Assembly: GCA_963839685.1 (NCBI GenBank)
Contig: CAWIVS010000012.1
Coordinates: 922,368-986,367 of the forward strand
DNA from: CADEED01 sp963839685
Lineage (GTDB): Bacteria; Pseudomonadota; Gammaproteobacteria; Steroidobacterales; Steroidobacteraceae
DNA length: 64,000 nucleotides
Direction: 5' to 3'
Of this stretch, positions 37,679-45,972 are shown one piece after another (position 1 is the first letter of the stretch; every line of letters begins with the position of its first letter). A program made the translations under genes and the position numbers. Under the pieces are notes generated by a model that was not told where the DNA came from, made no database searches, and worked only from the letters and a program-made list of their open reading frames with translations.

Positions 37679-38073
37679 CGGCTGTCTCCGGTCTTGCGCT
37701 GCATCTCTTCGACGAGCGTCGCGGTACTGTGTTTCATGTCCTCGTTGACGGCTTTTGCCTTGGCGGCGCCGGACCTGGCGGCGGCCAGTTCGGCTTCGGC
37801 GCGCGCTTGATCGGCGAGCTGAGCGGCCACGATCATGTCTTCCTGCTCAACGGCGCGCTGGGCCGACGCAAGCTTTGCACGTGCCTCGCCGAGTTCCACG
37901 GCAGCGTGAGTGGCCGAATCGACGCCCTCGGCAGTGGCTATGGCCTGCTGCGCAGCCTGGAGGTTGGTGGCGGGGGGTGGGGTGCTGGCGCAAGCGGCGG
38001 CCAGGAATAGCGCGAGGCCGGGCACGGCAAAGCGCAGGCGGCGCCGTGAGGCGCTCATGAAAAGGGAATTCAT
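37675..38073 (-). CDS. DUF4398 domain lipoprotein
   Basis: 132 residues. A lipobox (PGLALFLAAACASTPPP) leads to an all-helical DUF4398 domain (LQAAQQAIATAEGVDSATHA, LGEARAKLASAQRAVEQEDM, ADQARAEAELAAARSGAAKA). Function unknown; it is usually found, as here, directly before an OmpA-type lipoprotein. It is the first gene of a three-gene envelope operon. The palindrome at 38159-38172, shared with the Crp/Fnr genes, lies 86 bases upstream. The start could be 38073 or 38058. Confidence 0.82.
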   Translation of the reverse strand: MNSLFMSASRRRLRFAVPGLALFLAAACASTPPPATNLQAAQQAIATAEGVDSATHAAVELGEARAKLASAQRAVEQEDMIVAAQLADQARAEAELAAARSGAAKAKAVNEDMKHSTATLVEEMQRKTGDSR

Positions 38074-38158
38074 GGAAGTTCTCTACTGATGACGATGGAT
38101 GGCACAAGGGCGAAATCCACCAGAGATGCAAGTGTGCGCGCCGCGCTTCCCGTTATCG

Positions 38159-38172
38159 GTGCGCGAGCGCAC
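38159..38172. promoter_or_regulatory. Palindromic site GTGCG-N4-CGCAC, copy 1
   Basis: GTGCGCGAGCGCAC followed by ATAG, in the gap before the DUF4398-OmpA-GlsB operon. The same 5-4-5 palindrome plus ATAG occurs at 39171 and 40035, next to Crp/Fnr genes. It is probably a shared operator. Confidence 0.6.
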
Positions 38173-38196
38173 ATAGGGGTTGTCAGATGCCGGGAT

Positions 38197-39025
38197 TCAT
38201 CGCACGTTCGACGTCGGCGATTCTTCGTCGGGTCGCCCCGACAGCGCAGGCAAGAGCACTGTGAATTCGCTGCCGAGATGCAACCCTGCGCTCTTCGCCT
38301 CCACGGTTCCGCCATGCATCTCCACCACATCACGAACCACGGCAAGGCCGATGCCGCGCCCGCCTTCGTTGTGGCGCGCGTGTAGCGTCCACCTGCGCGA
38401 ACATCTCGAAGATGCGCGTGAGCTGCGCTGGTGCGATGCCAATGCCCGAATCGCGAATGCGCACGCTGGCATGTTCTTTGAGGAGTTCCAGGGTCACCGT
38501 GATTTCGCCGCCGTTGGGCGTACATTTCGAAGCGTTTATCAAGAGGTTTGAGAACGCCTGCTCGAGACGAGCACTGTCGGCGCGCACCCAGAGCGCCTCG
38601 GCGGGCAGGTTGACAACCAGCTGATGGCTGCGCTGCCCACAATCGGGCGCAATAGCGTCGACGGAGTTTCCCAGGGTTGTGCGCAGATCCACGTAGGACA
38701 GCCGCAATGCAACTTTTTGCCGGCAAAGAGGGGCTGCGTCGAGCAGGTCTTCGATGTGACGATTCATCTGGCACACATGACGCTCGATGAGCACGCGGGC
38801 GCGCTCGATGTTTTCCGCCTCGACCTGCCGGCGCAACAGCGCCGCGGCGTTGCGAACCACGGCCAGGGAATTGCGCAGCTCGTGCGTGATGATCGCGATT
38901 TCTTTCCCGCGTTGATCGACGGCGAGCGACGACATCAAGATCCGCTGCGCATGCCCACCGACACCGCGATCGGGAGGCGACGCCCAGGTGAGTGAATCGG
39001 GTGAGTTGGTGATCAAGAATGACAT
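38197..39025 (-). CDS. Sensor histidine kinase without sensor domain, one frameshift
   Basis: About 276 residues. It holds a HisKA segment with the phospho-acceptor His in IAIITHELRNSLAVVRNAAA and a HATPase domain (N box EQAFSNLLINASKCTP, G1 RIRDSGIGIAPAQL, G2 GGRGIGLAVVRDVVEMHGG). There is no membrane segment or PAS domain, so it is cytoplasmic or acts with a partner. The frame breaks near 38381, after FEMFAQVD; correction gives LHARHNEGGRGIGL. The ATG at 39025 has GGAG 7 bases upstream. It is divergent from the first Crp/Fnr gene. Confidence 0.8.
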
Positions 39026-39170
39026 GCGTTTCTCCCGAATGTGCCGACAAGGCGCGATCTAGTGGTCGCTATGGACGAGAAAATCCCATTTCCGGCCCGC
39101 GGATCAGCAATCGAATTTATGATTTCCAGGGCATCGGCCGAAACTTACGCTCGTGCAGGCGGCCTACTCT

Positions 39171-39184
39171 GTGCGTAGTCGCAC
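39171..39184. promoter_or_regulatory. Palindromic site GTGCG-N4-CGCAC, copy 2
   Basis: GTGCGTAGTCGCAC followed by ATAG, between the divergent histidine kinase and first Crp/Fnr gene, 75 bases before the latter's start. See copies at 38159 and 40035. Confidence 0.65.
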
Positions 39185-39258
39185 ATAGTGGGTGTGTCTG
39201 GGCAGATCTCTGAGCGATACCGCACAGAGGCGCGCGAATAGCGCCTACACTGCTGACA

Positions 39259-39993
39259 ATGAGCCCTGCACCGGATCCACGGCACAATCACGTTCTCGAC
39301 GCATTGCCGGCGTTGGAGCGTGAGCGACTGTTTCCACACCTGAAACTCGTTTCCTTGCCGCTCGGCATGGTCGTATATGAATCGGGCGCCGAGCTTCGTC
39401 ACATCTATTTCCCGACGAATTCAATCGTTTCGCTGCTCTATGTCATGCAGGACGGCGCTTCGGCGGAAATTGCGGTGGTCGGCAACGAGGGCGTGATTGG
39501 AGTGTCGCTGTTCATGGGCGGCGAAACGACTCCGAGCCGCGCCATCGTGCAGAGCGCCGGCTACGCGTATCGCCTGACTGGGGCCCGCCTCAAGCAGGAA
39601 TTCAACCGCCACGGCGACTTGCTGCATGTTCTCCTGCGTTATACGCAATCCTTGCTGACGCAGATGTCGCAGACAGCGGTGTGCAACCGCCATCACACAT
39701 TGGACCAGCAGCTGTGTCGCTGGCTGCTGCTGTCGCTCGATCGACTGTCGGGAAACCGGCTGAACATGACACAGGAGCTCATCGCAAACATGCTGGGCGT
39801 GCGCCGCGAGGGCGTCACCGACGCGGCCGGCAAGCTGCAGAAACTCGGTGTCATCCGCTACGCGCGCGGAAAAATCACCGTGCTCGACCGTCCGCAGCTC
39901 GAGCGGCTGTCCTGTGAATGCTACGCGGTGGTCAAGCGCGAATCGGATCGCCTCGAGGCTCCAGACCGCCGCCCGCGACCCGTCTTGCAGTAG
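39259..39993 (+). CDS. Crp/Fnr family transcriptional regulator 1
   Basis: 244 residues. The N-terminal cyclic-nucleotide-binding-like fold (VVYESGAELRHIYFPTNSIV, EIAVVGNEGVIGVSLFMGGE) lacks the GE-L-R-A cAMP-binding signature, so the ligand is something else. The C-terminal Crp-type helix-turn-helix is MTQELIANMLGVRREGVTDA. Two Cys features recur in the paralogues: TAVCNRHH before the DNA-binding domain and SCECY near the end. It is one of three related regulators in 5 kb. The start ATG at 39259 lies 75 bases after palindrome copy 2. Confidence 0.88.
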   Translation: MSPAPDPRHNHVLDALPALERERLFPHLKLVSLPLGMVVYESGAELRHIYFPTNSIVSLLYVMQDGASAEIAVVGNEGVIGVSLFMGGETTPSRAIVQSAGYAYRLTGARLKQEFNRHGDLLHVLLRYTQSLLTQMSQTAVCNRHHTLDQQLCRWLLLSLDRLSGNRLNMTQELIANMLGVRREGVTDAAGKLQKLGVIRYARGKITVLDRPQLERLSCECYAVVKRESDRLEAPDRRPRPVLQ

Positions 39994-40034
39994 AGAGTTG
40001 CGCGGAATCGTGCCGCGGCCTTTGCGCGTCTTCG

Positions 40035-40048
40035 GTGCGTTGCCGCAC
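40035..40048. promoter_or_regulatory. Palindromic site GTGCG-N4-CGCAC, copy 3
   Basis: GTGCGTTGCCGCAC followed by ATAG, between the first and second Crp/Fnr genes and 137 bases before the second. See copies at 38159 and 39171. Confidence 0.65.
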
Positions 40049-40185
40049 ATAGCCGGCGAACATTGACGTCAGCGCACCGGGCCCGATCCAGTTGGGCAGG
40101 TCGGTGCGCCAGCGAACGGAGGGATACCCCGCCAGGCTGCTAAGGTGTCTGCACCGACTATGCCGGTGTTGAAAGTAGAACCTTC

Positions 40186-40929
40186 GTGGCGACAAGAATG
40201 CGTGCTCCTGCCGGCAACTTGCTGCTCGCAGGGCTCCCGGATGCTGATCGACAGCGTCTCATTGCTGACCACGCGCCAATCGACCTCACGTTTTCCGAAA
40301 CTTTGAGTGAACCCGGCGATCGAATTCGCCACGTCTATTTTCCCATCGACAGCTTTGTGTCGCTGATCGCGCCAGGTACAGGGCGCGCGCAACTCGAAAT
40401 CGGCCTCGTCGGAAACGAGGGTATGTTGGGAGTGCCGTTGCTGCTGGGCGTAAGCGTGTCGCCGCTTCGCGCCCTGGTGCAGGGTGCAGGTCGCGCATGG
40501 CGCGTGAACACGACGACTTTCTTGCGGGAATTGGAGGCCAATGCAGGCCTGCGCGCCGCACTGAATCGTTATCTATACGTATTTCTCGCACAAACCATGC
40601 AAACGGCGACCTGTGCGCGCTTCCACCCGGTCGAGGCTCGCCTGGCGCGCTGGCTGCTGATGACGCGCGATCGCGCGCACTCCGATCAGTTTCACGTCAC
40701 CCATGAGTTTCTTGCCTACATGCTCGGCGTGCGTCGCGTGGGCGTGACCAGTGCTGCCCTGGCGCTGCAGCGGCGCAAGCTCATCCGTTATAGCCGCGGC
40801 AACATCTTTGTCCTTGACGTGCAAGGGCTCGAGGCGGCCGCCTGCGGCTGTTACGAGATCGACAAGAATATCTACTCGCGCATCTTCCGCAGGAAAGGCG
40901 GCGAGACTGGCAGCGTATCGGACGCGTGA
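40186..40929 (+). CDS. Crp/Fnr family transcriptional regulator 2
   Basis: 247 residues, paralogous to the gene before it: effector fold (LSEPGDRIRHVYFPIDSFVS, EIGLVGNEGMLGVPLLLGVS), helix-turn-helix (VTHEFLAYMLGVRRVGVTSA) and the same Cys features (TATCARFH, ACGCY). The start is the GTG at 40186 or the ATG at 40198; neither has a strong ribosome site. It is followed after about 90 bases by kaiC on the same strand. Confidence 0.86.
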   Translation: MATRMRAPAGNLLLAGLPDADRQRLIADHAPIDLTFSETLSEPGDRIRHVYFPIDSFVSLIAPGTGRAQLEIGLVGNEGMLGVPLLLGVSVSPLRALVQGAGRAWRVNTTTFLRELEANAGLRAALNRYLYVFLAQTMQTATCARFHPVEARLARWLLMTRDRAHSDQFHVTHEFLAYMLGVRRVGVTSAALALQRRKLIRYSRGNIFVLDVQGLEAAACGCYEIDKNIYSRIFRRKGGETGSVSDA

Positions 40930-41019
40930 ACCGCGCCAGTTCGCTCGTTATGAGCGTTACCGTACAGAAGCGGCTCGATGATGCGCGCAGCCTGTCACCA
41001 TGGGACACGAGCATCTGTG

Positions 41020-42835
41020 ATGGCAGCAAAGAGCGGAGTCAGGCAGCTTCTGTCGAAAGCCGCCACAGGCATCGAGGGGTTCGACGAAATCAGTCTCGGC
41101 GGACTGCCGCGCAACCGCACCACCCTCGTCATGGGTGGCCCGGGCACGGGCAAGAGCGTGTTCGCGCTGCAAACGTTGGTTGGCGCCGCCAGCAAACGCA
41201 AGCAGGCCGGCATCTTCGTCGCGTTCGAAGAAGACATCGCCGCGATTTTCGCGAATGCCGCTGCCTTTGACTGGGGTCTGCCCTCCCTGGCGCGAAAGCG
41301 GCTGTTCTTCATGAACGCACAACTCTCGCCTGCCTTCGTGGCGGCGGGCGACTTCGATCTCGGCGGCATGCTGGCCATGCTCGAGGCGAAGCAACTGGAA
41401 ATCGGCGCGCAGTGGGTAGTGTTCGACGGCATCGACGTGTTGCTGTCGCTGCTGCGCACGCCGCGCGCCAGGATGCGCGAAATCTACCGCTTGCGTGACT
41501 GGCTGACACGTCGCGAGCTTGACCGCCATCATCACGACGAAGATCGACGGCCATGGCGATGACAATAGCGCGCGCGCCGACACGACCAACTACGGTTTCA
41601 TGCAGTTCATGGTCGACTGCGTAGTACGGTTCGACCGCCGTATGGAACAGGGAATTCCGGTGCGCCGGCTCGAGATCTCCAAATATCGCGGCACGGCTTT
41701 CGCGCCCGGGGAATTTCCGCTGAGTTTCGGTCCGCACGGTATGGAAGTGGCCTCGCCCGGAGCCACCGACATTCCGCAGGAAGTTTCAACCGAGCGCGCT
41801 TCGACAGGCTTCGAAGGACTCGATCAAATGCTGGGCGGCGGCTTGTTCCGTGGCAGCAGCACGCTGATCACCGGCGCACCCGGCACATCAAAGACCACAC
41901 TCGCGGGGCTGTTCGCCGAAAGCGCCTGTCGGCGCGGCGAGCGGACGTTATTCGTGAGCTTCGACGAGGGCGGCGAGCGCGTCCGTCGCAATCTCAAGTC
42001 GGTCGGCATTGATCTCGACGCGCACGTGAAATCCGGTTTGTTGCAGATGTATTCAGGCCGCACCGATACGGTGAACCCCGAAGAACACCTGCTGCGCATC
42101 GCCGCGCAGATGGCCGAGCATCGGCCGCGCTGCATGGTCATCGATCCGTTGTCGGCCATCTCCAGGACGGGAGCACTCAGCTCCGCACGCGCCATCGGCA
42201 ACCGTCTCATCTACAAGCTGCGTGACCGCCACATCACAGCGGTGATTACCGCGCTCGTCGACGGCGACGATCCGCAGGCGGAGACCACCGAGCTGCAGAT
42301 CTCCACGATCGCCGACAACTGGATCCAGTTGTCTTACCTGGTGCGCGGCGGTGAACGCAATCGCGCACTCACCATCGTCAAATCCCGTGGCACCCGGCAT
42401 TCCAACCAGGTGCGCGAGCTGATCCTGAGCGATACAGGCCTCGCGCTGGCGGATGTGTATTCCTCGGGCGGCGAAGTCCTGATGGGCACGCTGCGTTGGG
42501 AAAAGGAAGTCGAGGAAAAGTCCCGCGGCGTTGCTGCGGGAAACTGAATCCGCGCACAAGCGCCGCGAGCTGCAGTTTGCCGAGGCGGATACCGCCGCGC
42601 GCATCACCGCCCTGCAACTCGATCTCGAAAGGCACCGTGCCGCTCTCGCTCTTGTACGCGCGCGACGATGCCGCGCGGCACGTTTCGTCCGGCGAACAGC
42701 AGACCGAAGTGCGCAGATTGCGCGGCGGCGAATGGAGCCGACACTGCGACCACTCCCAAACGTCGCGCGGCGAACTTCCCGGCGAACACCCGCGGGAACG
42801 GCAACGGTCAGGAGCGAGCACGTCGTGGCCAGTAA
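41020..42835 (+). CDS. kaiC: KaiC-like RecA-type ATPase, frame breaks
   Basis: Two tandem KaiC/RadB-type ATPase domains. CI: TGIEGFDEISLGGLPRN, Walker A GGPGTGKSVFAL, GIFVAFEED, Walker B WVVFDGIDVLL. CII: TGFEGLDQMLGGGLFRGS, Walker A GAPGTSKTTLAG (Ser for the usual Gly), RTLFVSFDEGGERVRRNL, CMVIDPLSAI. A frame break near 41513 (CTTGACCGCC should read CTGACCGCC) splits CI. The C-terminal coiled tail (ESAHKRRELQFAEADTAARI, DLERHRAALAL) is reached after breaks near 42535 and 42660, and probably ends near 42835; without correction the frame stops at 42547. Such KaiC proteins in heterotrophs lack KaiA and may act in stress adaptation rather than a true clock. Confidence 0.8.
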
Positions 42836-42840
42836 GCGAA

Positions 42841-43155
42841 ATGAAGAAGGGCGCAGTCAAAGAGGCCGTCACAACGGTCGTGGTGATGCGACTGTACATC
42901 GCCGGCCGGGCGCCCAACTCCGTCAAGGCCATCGCAAACCTCGAAGCGATCTGCCGACAACACCTGAAAGACAGCTACAAGCTGGAAATTGTCGACGTCT
43001 GTGAGCATCCGCGGCGCGCGCTCGACGACGGCATTCTCGTGACCCCCAGCCTCGCCAAAGTGTCGCCCTCACCCGGCGCCAATGTCATCGGCAATCTCAG
43101 TGATACCAGCAGTGTGCTGGCCGCGCTGGGCCTGAAACTGGCGCCGGCAACATGA
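42841..43155 (+). CDS. kaiB: KaiB-like thioredoxin-fold protein
   Basis: 104 residues. The core VVMRLYIAGRAPNSVKAIAN, YKLEIVDVCEHPRRALDDGI, LVTPSLAKVSPSPGANVIGN and LSDTSSVLAALGL matches KaiB, a small fold-switching partner of KaiC. The ATG at 42841 lies directly after the probable kaiC end. The stop overlaps the start of the PAS-Crp gene by four bases (ATGA), so the two are translationally coupled. No kaiA is present. Confidence 0.88.
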   Translation: MKKGAVKEAVTTVVVMRLYIAGRAPNSVKAIANLEAICRQHLKDSYKLEIVDVCEHPRRALDDGILVTPSLAKVSPSPGANVIGNLSDTSSVLAALGLKLAPAT

Positions 43156-44477
43156 TCGACGCAGCGGGATCCACTGACCCGCTGCTGGCGCCAGACAAGA
43201 CTGAGACTGCATTCAGGGCCTGGCTGCGCCGGTTGGTCTCGGGCGTCGCCGAGCTCGAAGCGTTTGATGCGGGCGAGATCGACGCCGTCATGGATCGCGA
43301 CAGCGGCTGTGCCCTGTTGCTGCCCGAAGCGCAAAGCGCGCTGCACGGCTCGAATCGCATCGCACTCAGCGCGCTCGATGCCTTACCCGGAGAAGTCTGC
43401 GTCCTCGACGAAAGTGGTGTAGTCATGATGGCCAACAAGGCGTGGCGCGTCTCCGGTGCGCGGCATGCGCGCGCCGGCCTCGATGTGCGGGCGGGCGAAA
43501 ACATCTTTGCCGCCTGTCGCGACGCTCCCGAAAGCGAACGCACACATGCGGATGCCGTGGCCGCGGGACTGCGCAAGGTGCTTACCGGCAAGTGTCAGTC
43601 GTTGCGCTTCCGATATGTCTGCCCCTCACGCCGCGGGCACAGTGAATTCACGCTGACCATAGCGGCAACTTCCGCGCCGGGTCCGATGAACGTGCTGCTG
43701 ACTCGCGAATGGCGCAGCGAAGGCAAGCAGGCCGGGAAGATCAGTGGACCCGTTTCGGGAAAACCGCGCCGTATCGCCACGGCGGTCGACGCCGGGGCAA
43801 CAAACCACCTGCTGGCAGCGTTGCCACCGAAGGACTATGCACGACTGAAGAGAGATCTCGAACCGGTCACGATCAAATACGGCGAAGTGCTTTACGAACC
43901 GGGCGACCGCATGCGCAACGTCTACTTCCCGGGCAACTGCCTGGTGTCGTTGATGACGCTGGTTGAAGGCCACCGTGCACTCGAGGTCGGCCTGGTCGGC
44001 CGCGAAGGAATGGTCGGCGCGCGCCTCGCTTTGGGTGCCACCAAGTCAACGGTGCGTGCCCTGGTCCAGGGCACCGGCACCGCCATGCGGATGAATGCGG
44101 AGTGTTTCCTGCGCGAGTTTCGTCGCAGTCAAACACTGCAACGACTGCTGCTGCAGTTCAACGACCGGTTGATGGATCAGATCAGTCAGTCCGCGGTCTG
44201 CAATCGATTTCACGTCGTAGAAGCGCGCCTGGCGCGCTGGCTGCTGATGACGGCTGAGCGGATGCGCTCCGCGGCATTTCAACTGACGCACGGATTTATC
44301 GCCGACATGCTGGGCGTGCGCCGCGAGGGAGTGACGGTCGCCGCGATTGCATTGCAAAGCCGCGGGTACATTCGATATCGGCGCGGCAACATAACCATCC
44401 TCGACCACAAGGGCCTCGAAGCAGCGAGCTGTTCGTGTTACCGGCACCTGCAACTCATGGACTCCGAAAGCAGCTGA
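43152..44477 (+). CDS. PAS domain fused to a Crp/Fnr-type regulator
   Basis: 441 residues. Residues 75-190 are PAS-like (LDALPGEVCVLDESGVVMMA, FRYVCPSRRGHSEFTLTIAA). A linker with Lys/Arg leads to a Crp-type effector domain (VLYEPGDRMRNVYFPGNCLV, EVGLVGREGMVGARLALGAT) and helix-turn-helix (LTHGFIADMLGVRREGVTVA). It shares the Cys features SAVCNRFH and SCSCY with the two Crp/Fnr genes upstream. Coupled to kaiB by a four-base overlap, it is probably the output or partner of the Kai-like pair. PAS plus Crp could merge a redox or light cue with Kai state; that is inference. Confidence 0.85.
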   Translation: MIDAAGSTDPLLAPDKTETAFRAWLRRLVSGVAELEAFDAGEIDAVMDRDSGCALLLPEAQSALHGSNRIALSALDALPGEVCVLDESGVVMMANKAWRVSGARHARAGLDVRAGENIFAACRDAPESERTHADAVAAGLRKVLTGKCQSLRFRYVCPSRRGHSEFTLTIAATSAPGPMNVLLTREWRSEGKQAGKISGPVSGKPRRIATAVDAGATNHLLAALPPKDYARLKRDLEPVTIKYGEVLYEPGDRMRNVYFPGNCLVSLMTLVEGHRALEVGLVGREGMVGARLALGATKSTVRALVQGTGTAMRMNAECFLREFRRSQTLQRLLLQFNDRLMDQISQSAVCNRFHVVEARLARWLLMTAERMRSAAFQLTHGFIADMLGVRREGVTVAAIALQSRGYIRYRRGNITILDHKGLEAASCSCYRHLQLMDSESS

Positions 44478-44537
44478 GCCGCCGGCCGGCGCCGGCACGG
44501 CTGATGTCATCGACTGCAAGCCTGGATTCGCGGCTCA

Positions 44538-45413
44538 CTACCGGCATGGCGTGAGGCTCAGATCGGCCAGCACCGGAAAATGATCGGATGGCACGCGGCC
44601 CTCGATGACTTGCGAGAACACCGCGTACCTTTCCACTTCGATCCGACTGCCGAGCAATATGTGATCGATGGCCCTGGACTCGGGGGGTGTCGTCTGGAAA
44701 CCGTTGAACGTCCCGCTGGGTCCGAAGGGCGCCGACTTCGAGACCGCGCGCGCGTCGCGAAGCGACAGCGGGCTTCGCGTGATGGACCGCATCTGCTCGC
44801 TGTCGATTTCGGAGTTAAAGTCGCCGAACAACAGGATCTGCTCGCAACGGCGCGCGTTCGCTTCGATCCAGCGCACGATCTGTGCCGCTGATTGGCGTCG
44901 CGCGAAGATCCCGATGTGATCCCAGTGCGTATTGATCGCCAGCACGACTTGCTGCGAATCGCGAATTTTCAACCGCACCCAGGTAACGATGCGCGGATAG
45001 GCGGCGTCCCAAGCCCTCGAGGGCACTTCCGGCGTCGGCGACAGCCAGAACAAGCCGCCGTCGACAAAATCAAACCGCTTGATGTCGTAACCGATCGGCG
45101 ATGCCTCACCCTTCTCTTTGCCGTCGCGTCCACCGCCGAACAACCGATACTGCGGAAGGTCGGCGATGAGGTCCGCCTTCTGGTTGGGCAGCACTTCCTG
45201 CATCCCGAAGATATCCGGGCGCAGCCAGAGCACCTGTGCCGCCACCCAGTGGCGTCGATTCGGCCAGGCATTGGCGCCGTCGGATGCCAGATCCAGGCGA
45301 ATGTTGTAGGTCATGAGTCGCAGCGGCAGGGATGCATCCGCGGATGCGGCACGCGCAAAGCCCGCCATCGTGATGGCAACGGTGATGGCAACGGCGAATA
45401 ACCAGTGCTTCAT
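44538..45413 (-). CDS. Secreted endonuclease/exonuclease/phosphatase family hydrolase
   Basis: 291 residues with a signal peptide (WLFAVAITVAITMAGFARAA). The active-site motifs are complete: MTYNIRLD (Asn), FGMQEVL (Glu), NTHWDHIG, LLFGDFNSEIDS (Asp, Asn) and PSDHFPVLADL (Asp, His). The fold hydrolyses phosphodiester or phosphomonoester bonds in nucleic acids, sphingomyelin or inositol phosphates. Export suggests a periplasmic or extracellular substrate. The ATG at 45413 is preferred because the signal peptide then starts at MKHW. Convergent with the PAS-Crp gene, with a GC-rich inverted repeat between the stops. Confidence 0.85.
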   Translation of the reverse strand: MKHWLFAVAITVAITMAGFARAASADASLPLRLMTYNIRLDLASDGANAWPNRRHWVAAQVLWLRPDIFGMQEVLPNQKADLIADLPQYRLFGGGRDGKEKGEASPIGYDIKRFDFVDGGLFWLSPTPEVPSRAWDAAYPRIVTWVRLKIRDSQQVVLAINTHWDHIGIFARRQSAAQIVRWIEANARRCEQILLFGDFNSEIDSEQMRSITRSPLSLRDARAVSKSAPFGPSGTFNGFQTTPPESRAIDHILLGSRIEVERYAVFSQVIEGRVPSDHFPVLADLSLTPCR

Positions 45414-45644
45414 GCCCAAATAGACCATAACGACGGCCTTCGACGGCGGATTTCTGGCACTGCGCAACGTCAGCGCTCAGGGTTCGATAACATCGGAGAT
45501 CGCTGATCCGGCACGACAGAAGCAAACGCCGCGCTTCACAGGGACCTGACTAGCGCGGCGTCGCCGACTTCGCGGAACTGCCTGCCGTCAAACTTGCGAG
45601 CGCGGTCATCACAGCTCGGCGAGTCAGGTCATTCGATGACACTT

Positions 45645-45932
45645 TCAATCCAGCTTCTTGTCTGCCAGGAATTTCGACATCAGGTCGGCGATCTGCAGAT
45701 TGTTCAAGTCGGAGAACGCAAAATGCGTGTTGCCGCGGATTCCGATTTCGGGGAGGTGAACAACGGTGACGTCACCACCCTGCCGGTTCACGGCATCGCG
45801 CCACAGCCGTGCCATGGCCAAACGTGCCCGCCAGCCGTCCTGGCCCGGATGGGCGTCAGGCTCCTTCGGAATGTTGTCACCGTAGTAAATGACAATCGGA
45901 ATCTGCGTGAGCTTCTTGATGAAAGAGCACAT
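45645..45932 (-). pseudogene. C-terminal remnant of an alpha/beta-hydrolase
   Basis: A 95-codon open stretch reads QIPIVIYYGDNIPKEPDAHP, then WRARLAMARLWRDAVNRQGG and DVTVVHLPEIGIRGNTHFAF, with a terminal ADLMSKFLADKKLD. This is the conserved C-terminus, including the His motif, of secreted alpha/beta-hydrolases of about 350-400 residues. The N-terminal three quarters with the nucleophile are missing, so it is a remnant, 40 bases after the histidine kinase stop. It could still be translated from its ATG, but would not be active. Confidence 0.65.
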
Positions 45933-45972
45933 GACCCGCTCAGCTTGCGGGCTGCGAGGTCTAACTGTTGGT

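Noticed and set aside
40978..41019. Longer N-terminus for KaiC from 40978
   Set aside because: The extra 14 residues are unlike KaiC N-termini; the ATG at 41020 gives the normal distance to the first P-loop.
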